DNA from: an uncultured Helicobacter sp.
GTDB lineage: Bacteria > Campylobacterota > Campylobacteria > Campylobacterales > Helicobacteraceae
NCBI RefSeq assembly: GCF_910577135.1
Contig: NZ_CAJTLL010000010.1
Coordinates: 7,950-71,949, forward strand
Reading direction: 5' to 3'
DNA length: 64,000 bases
Of the stretch, positions 61,912 through 64,000 are shown piece after piece. Below the pieces are notes generated by a model. It worked only from the letters and a program-made list of their open reading frames with translations, was not told where the DNA came from and did no database searches. A program made the translations under genes and the position numbers. Position 1 is the stretch's first letter. Every line of letters starts with the position of its first letter.

Positions 61912-62486
61912 ATTTACTCAATGATAGCTACAAAGAATTAAATATATTAGATTCTCTTTTTGGGGATTTGATTGATAAACACTTTAGTCTTAAAAGTAAA
62001 TATTTTTATAATCCTCAAAGCTCCAATGAATATATACAAGCCATAGCTAATACCTTTGATATAGACATACAAGATGAGAATAGTGCTATTGCTATAATCC
62101 TCTGCCAAAAGCCTCTTTTAAAAAAGAGCAAATTAGGCACAATGCAGGGCATTAAAGAAGCGGTATATCCTATCTTTGGAGAAGTAAAGATTCACACTCA
62201 CGCCACAAAAGAGCATTTAAATCCTTTTGAATTCGAAATACAAATTGAGCCAAATAGCACTCATATAATAGATTTACAAAAGGCAATGAGGCTCATTGAC
62301 ATATACAAGCCTCTGCGTGATAGCTCTAAAGGCATTAGCATTAATCTCCCATCAGCTCAAATTAAAACAGAGACTGCAAGTGTAAGTGATTTTTGTCTTG
62401 ATATTAAGGGTATATCACGCATAAATAGAACATTCCAAACACAAGCAAATATAGAAATTATTGCAAAGTGGGATTTAGTATTTTAA
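61908..62486 (+). CDS. Phage tail protein I (P2 gpI)
   Basis: 192 residues. YKELNILDSLFGDLIDKHFS, QKPLLKKSKLGTMQGIKEAV and FGEVKIHTHATKEHL fit the gpI/tail formation family. Overlaps J by four bases, the standard J-I order. Confidence 0.8.
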   Translation: MNLLNDSYKELNILDSLFGDLIDKHFSLKSKYFYNPQSSNEYIQAIANTFDIDIQDENSAIAIILCQKPLLKKSKLGTMQGIKEAVYPIFGEVKIHTHATKEHLNPFEFEIQIEPNSTHIIDLQKAMRLIDIYKPLRDSSKGISINLPSAQIKTETASVSDFCLDIKGISRINRTFQTQANIEIIAKWDLVF

Positions 62487-62514
62487 AGCTAGTAAGAGGC
62501 AGGATAAGACTTAC

Positions 62515-62536
62515 CCACGCCCTAGCAAAAGCGTGG
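62515..62536 (-). promoter_or_regulatory. Hairpin after orphan peptide
   Basis: CCACGC and GCGTGG form a 6-bp GC-rich stem around 10 bases, 14 bases downstream of the orphan peptide stop. Same relative position as the hairpins in modules 1-3. Confidence 0.5.
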
Positions 62537-62549
62537 ATAACGGGCTATC

Positions 62550-62621
62550 TTAACAGCACTTGACTACTATTAAGCATAGTAGTATAATGGCAGTTAAGAT
62601 TTTGAGTTGAATCTTATCCAT
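62550..62621 (-). CDS. Orphan peptide A-like, 23-aa hydrophobic peptide
   Basis: MDKIQLKILTAIILLCLIVV then KCC. One membrane segment. GAGGT precedes the ATG. It is followed by a GC hairpin but no B peptide and no regulator gene. It may be a degraded or self-standing version of modules 1-3. Confidence 0.5.
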   Translation of the reverse strand: MDKIQLKILTAIILLCLIVVKCC

Positions 62622-62905
62622 TGTAACCTCTAGCTATATTAATCACATTCCCCGCTTTTATCTTAAGAATCTTAAAAACTCTATCATTCCTATGCTGCTG
62701 TGATGTAATCACTGCGTAGTCTTATAAATGGGAGTAAAACCCCCATTTACGCCATTCAACGCCAAAGGCGTTAATCTCGCAGTAGTGAAACTGCGAGGAC
62801 AAAACGAAGTTTCTTTAGAAAAGGACGCACTGATAAATAAAACTAAAGTTTTATTTATCAAGAGCTAAATTTTCTACCAAAGAGATAACGCAAAGAGGAG
62901 AGATG

Positions 62906-64000
62906 ATGATTAAGGGTATTCCCACAAACAAAGGCATAGAAATTTTAAACTCAAATCTACAAAAAGAAGTGCAAACTTACGCACTTCTAGGCAAAGAAAC
63001 CCCAAAAGATGAGCATTTAGAATCCTTAATATCAAAAGAGGATTTAGATTTTGATGAGGTTAATGAGCTGATATTTTTCACTCAAAATATTGATGTGGGG
63101 TATTTTGATGAAAATGGCATTCTTACCTATGAAATCAATTTAAGAGATATAAACTCTCCAAATTATATGTATGCCATACTTTTACTTGATAGCCAAAATC
63201 ACATTATAGCCTCGCTTCCTACTCCTCAAGTCGTGCTTACAGAGGGTGTAGGTGGGCTAATGACTATCAAACTGCCTATTAAAGGCGAGGTAAATGAAGT
63301 AGTTTTTGTAAGTAGTGATTATGTAAGTAGAGATGAATTTGAGGTGTTAAAAAAGTCGCTTCGCCCTCCCAAAGTAGATATAAATGCCCTAGTAGAGCAA
63401 ATCACTCCTCTCATCCAAGAGAAAAAAGACTTCCTAGATTATGCACATAATAAGGTTGATTCTATGATTATTCACCTCCGCCATCTCTTGCTTAAAAAAG
63501 AAATAACAGATGAGAGGAGGCAGAGAGAAAACGCTAAGATTGGAGAATATCAACTCTTTTTTAGAAATGCCCTTCCCAATGGCTATAAGCCCCTAGGAGC
63601 CATACTCTCTATTACAGAATACCCTAAAGCTTATTTATTTTTCAAAAACACTTCCACCTCTCTGCAAGAGGGTGTGCCTAATGGATACTTCCGCCTACCT
63701 CAAGCTGGATTATATGCCAAAGGCGTGGGTGATATAGCACAGGTTGGAAGTTTAGGAAGTGAGGGCTTACCCAATATCACAGGAGGAGCGTATGGCATTA
63801 GCGAGACTTTTCAAGTGAGTGGTTGGACGAGCGGGGCTTTTGTTAAACAAAATGGACACAACGCTAATGGCACACCAAATAGAACAGATTGGAGCCATTC
63901 AGCAGCATTTACTTTCAATGCCTCTGCCTCCTCTAGTGTCTATGGGAGAAGCTCTAGCGTTGAGGTTAATCGAAATCACTTCTTGGAAGGTATTTATGTG
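62906..64000 (+). CDS. Tail fibre/collar-like protein, cut by window end
   Basis: ATG 62906 is preferred (GAGGAG 5 bases away) over ATG 62903. At least 365 residues are visible. LPNGYKPLGAILSITEYPKA, NGYFRLPQAGLYAKGVGD, SLGSEGLPNITGGAYG and NRTDWSHSAAFTFNASASSS match the C-terminal collar-type segments of tail fibres. Location after I agrees. The C-terminal part is missing. Confidence 0.8.
   Translation, partial: MIKGIPTNKGIEILNSNLQKEVQTYALLGKETPKDEHLESLISKEDLDFDEVNELIFFTQNIDVGYFDENGILTYEINLRDINSPNYMYAILLLDSQNHIIASLPTPQVVLTEGVGGLMTIKLPIKGEVNEVVFVSSDYVSRDEFEVLKKSLRPPKVDINALVEQITPLIQEKKDFLDYAHNKVDSMIIHLRHLLLKKEITDERRQRENAKIGEYQLFFRNALPNGYKPLGAILSITEYPKAYLFFKNTSTSLQEGVPNGYFRLPQAGLYAKGVGDIAQVGSLGSEGLPNITGGAYGISETFQVSGWTSGAFVKQNGHNANGTPNRTDWSHSAAFTFNASASSSVYGRSSSVEVNRNHFLEGIYV

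Larger units (their letters stand above)
62487..62905. other. Interval containing the orphan peptide and several small inverted repeats
   Basis: It includes peptide 62550-62621 on the minus strand and its hairpin. Other inverted repeats are GGGAGTAAAACCCCC near 62732 and AACGCC...GGCGTT near 62759-62774, then GATAAATAAAACT...AGTTTTATTTATC near 62832-62860. No further gene. It probably separates module-like DNA from the tail fibre. Confidence 0.4.

Noticed and set aside
39051..64000. Possibility that the element is a Mu-like transposable phage, as in some Campylobacter
   Set aside because: There is a tyrosine integrase next to tRNA-Ser and no MuA/MuB-type transposase; the tail genes are P2-like.

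Overview
The window looks like a chromosomal segment of an enterohepatic-type Helicobacter (Campylobacterota). It is AT-rich. Its gene order repeatedly matches blocks known from H. pylori: clpS-clpA-DUF815; hemW next to the Nudix gene; gltX-yggT-slt-galU-small gene-murA; tatB-tatC-queA-rsmG. Overlapping start and stop codons are common, and there is an intergenic repeat family with small palindromes (GCACTTCGTGC, GCGATTACATCGC). The species cannot be fixed from sequence alone.

Positions 1-38860 are chromosomal. In order they hold: a truncated redoxin lipoprotein; 5-formyl-THF cyclo-ligase overlapping RNase Y; RNase R; ClpS/ClpA and a DUF815 ATPase; HemW; RppH; a 1.1 kb decayed stretch with a 12-G tract; phospholipase A; and a metal or chelate uptake locus. 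That locus has a TonB-dependent receptor broken by a frameshift, with a 9-G tract at its start that looks phase-variable, followed by a binding lipoprotein, SAM methyltransferase, FecD-like permease, FecE-like ATPase and TonB-like protein. Then come a pseudouridine synthase, the fatty-acid cluster fabG-acpP-fabF-accA, a CjaA-like solute-binding lipoprotein, a flagellin-like small protein, the gltX-to-murA block, two MORN-type lipoproteins, and the tat-queA-rsmG block ending at tRNA-Ser(GGA).

From 38860 to the right edge lies an integrated prophage next to the tRNA-Ser 3' end; the right attachment site is outside the window. Its left arm (39051-50000) carries a tyrosine integrase, BRO-N and AntA-type antirepressors, a ParA-like ATPase, a Rep-like protein, a DNA methyltransferase/SNF2-helicase pair and small regulators, mostly on the minus strand. 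An S24 (CI/LexA-type) repressor at 50740 and two identical 16-bp palindromes mark the lysis-lysogeny switch. The right arm (52185-64000) is a myovirus morphogenesis cluster: a lambda-like head (Nu1/GpA terminase, gpW, gpB portal, fused protease-capsid) joined to a P2-like baseplate (V, gp25/W, J, I) and a tail fibre cut by the window end.

The most unusual content is a set of three paralogous mini-cassettes inside the prophage. Each has a small HTH regulator, a 25-29-aa hydrophobic peptide (A), a GC-rich perfect hairpin, and then a 31-41-aa membrane peptide (B) with a conserved charged C-terminus and an identical ribosome-binding site. Each cassette has its own different repeated operator-like palindrome. 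One cassette lies antisense between the capsid gene and the next structural gene. A fourth peptide with a hairpin but no regulator lies antisense before the tail fibre. They resemble regulated toxic-peptide or membrane-active 'moron' modules; their function is unknown.
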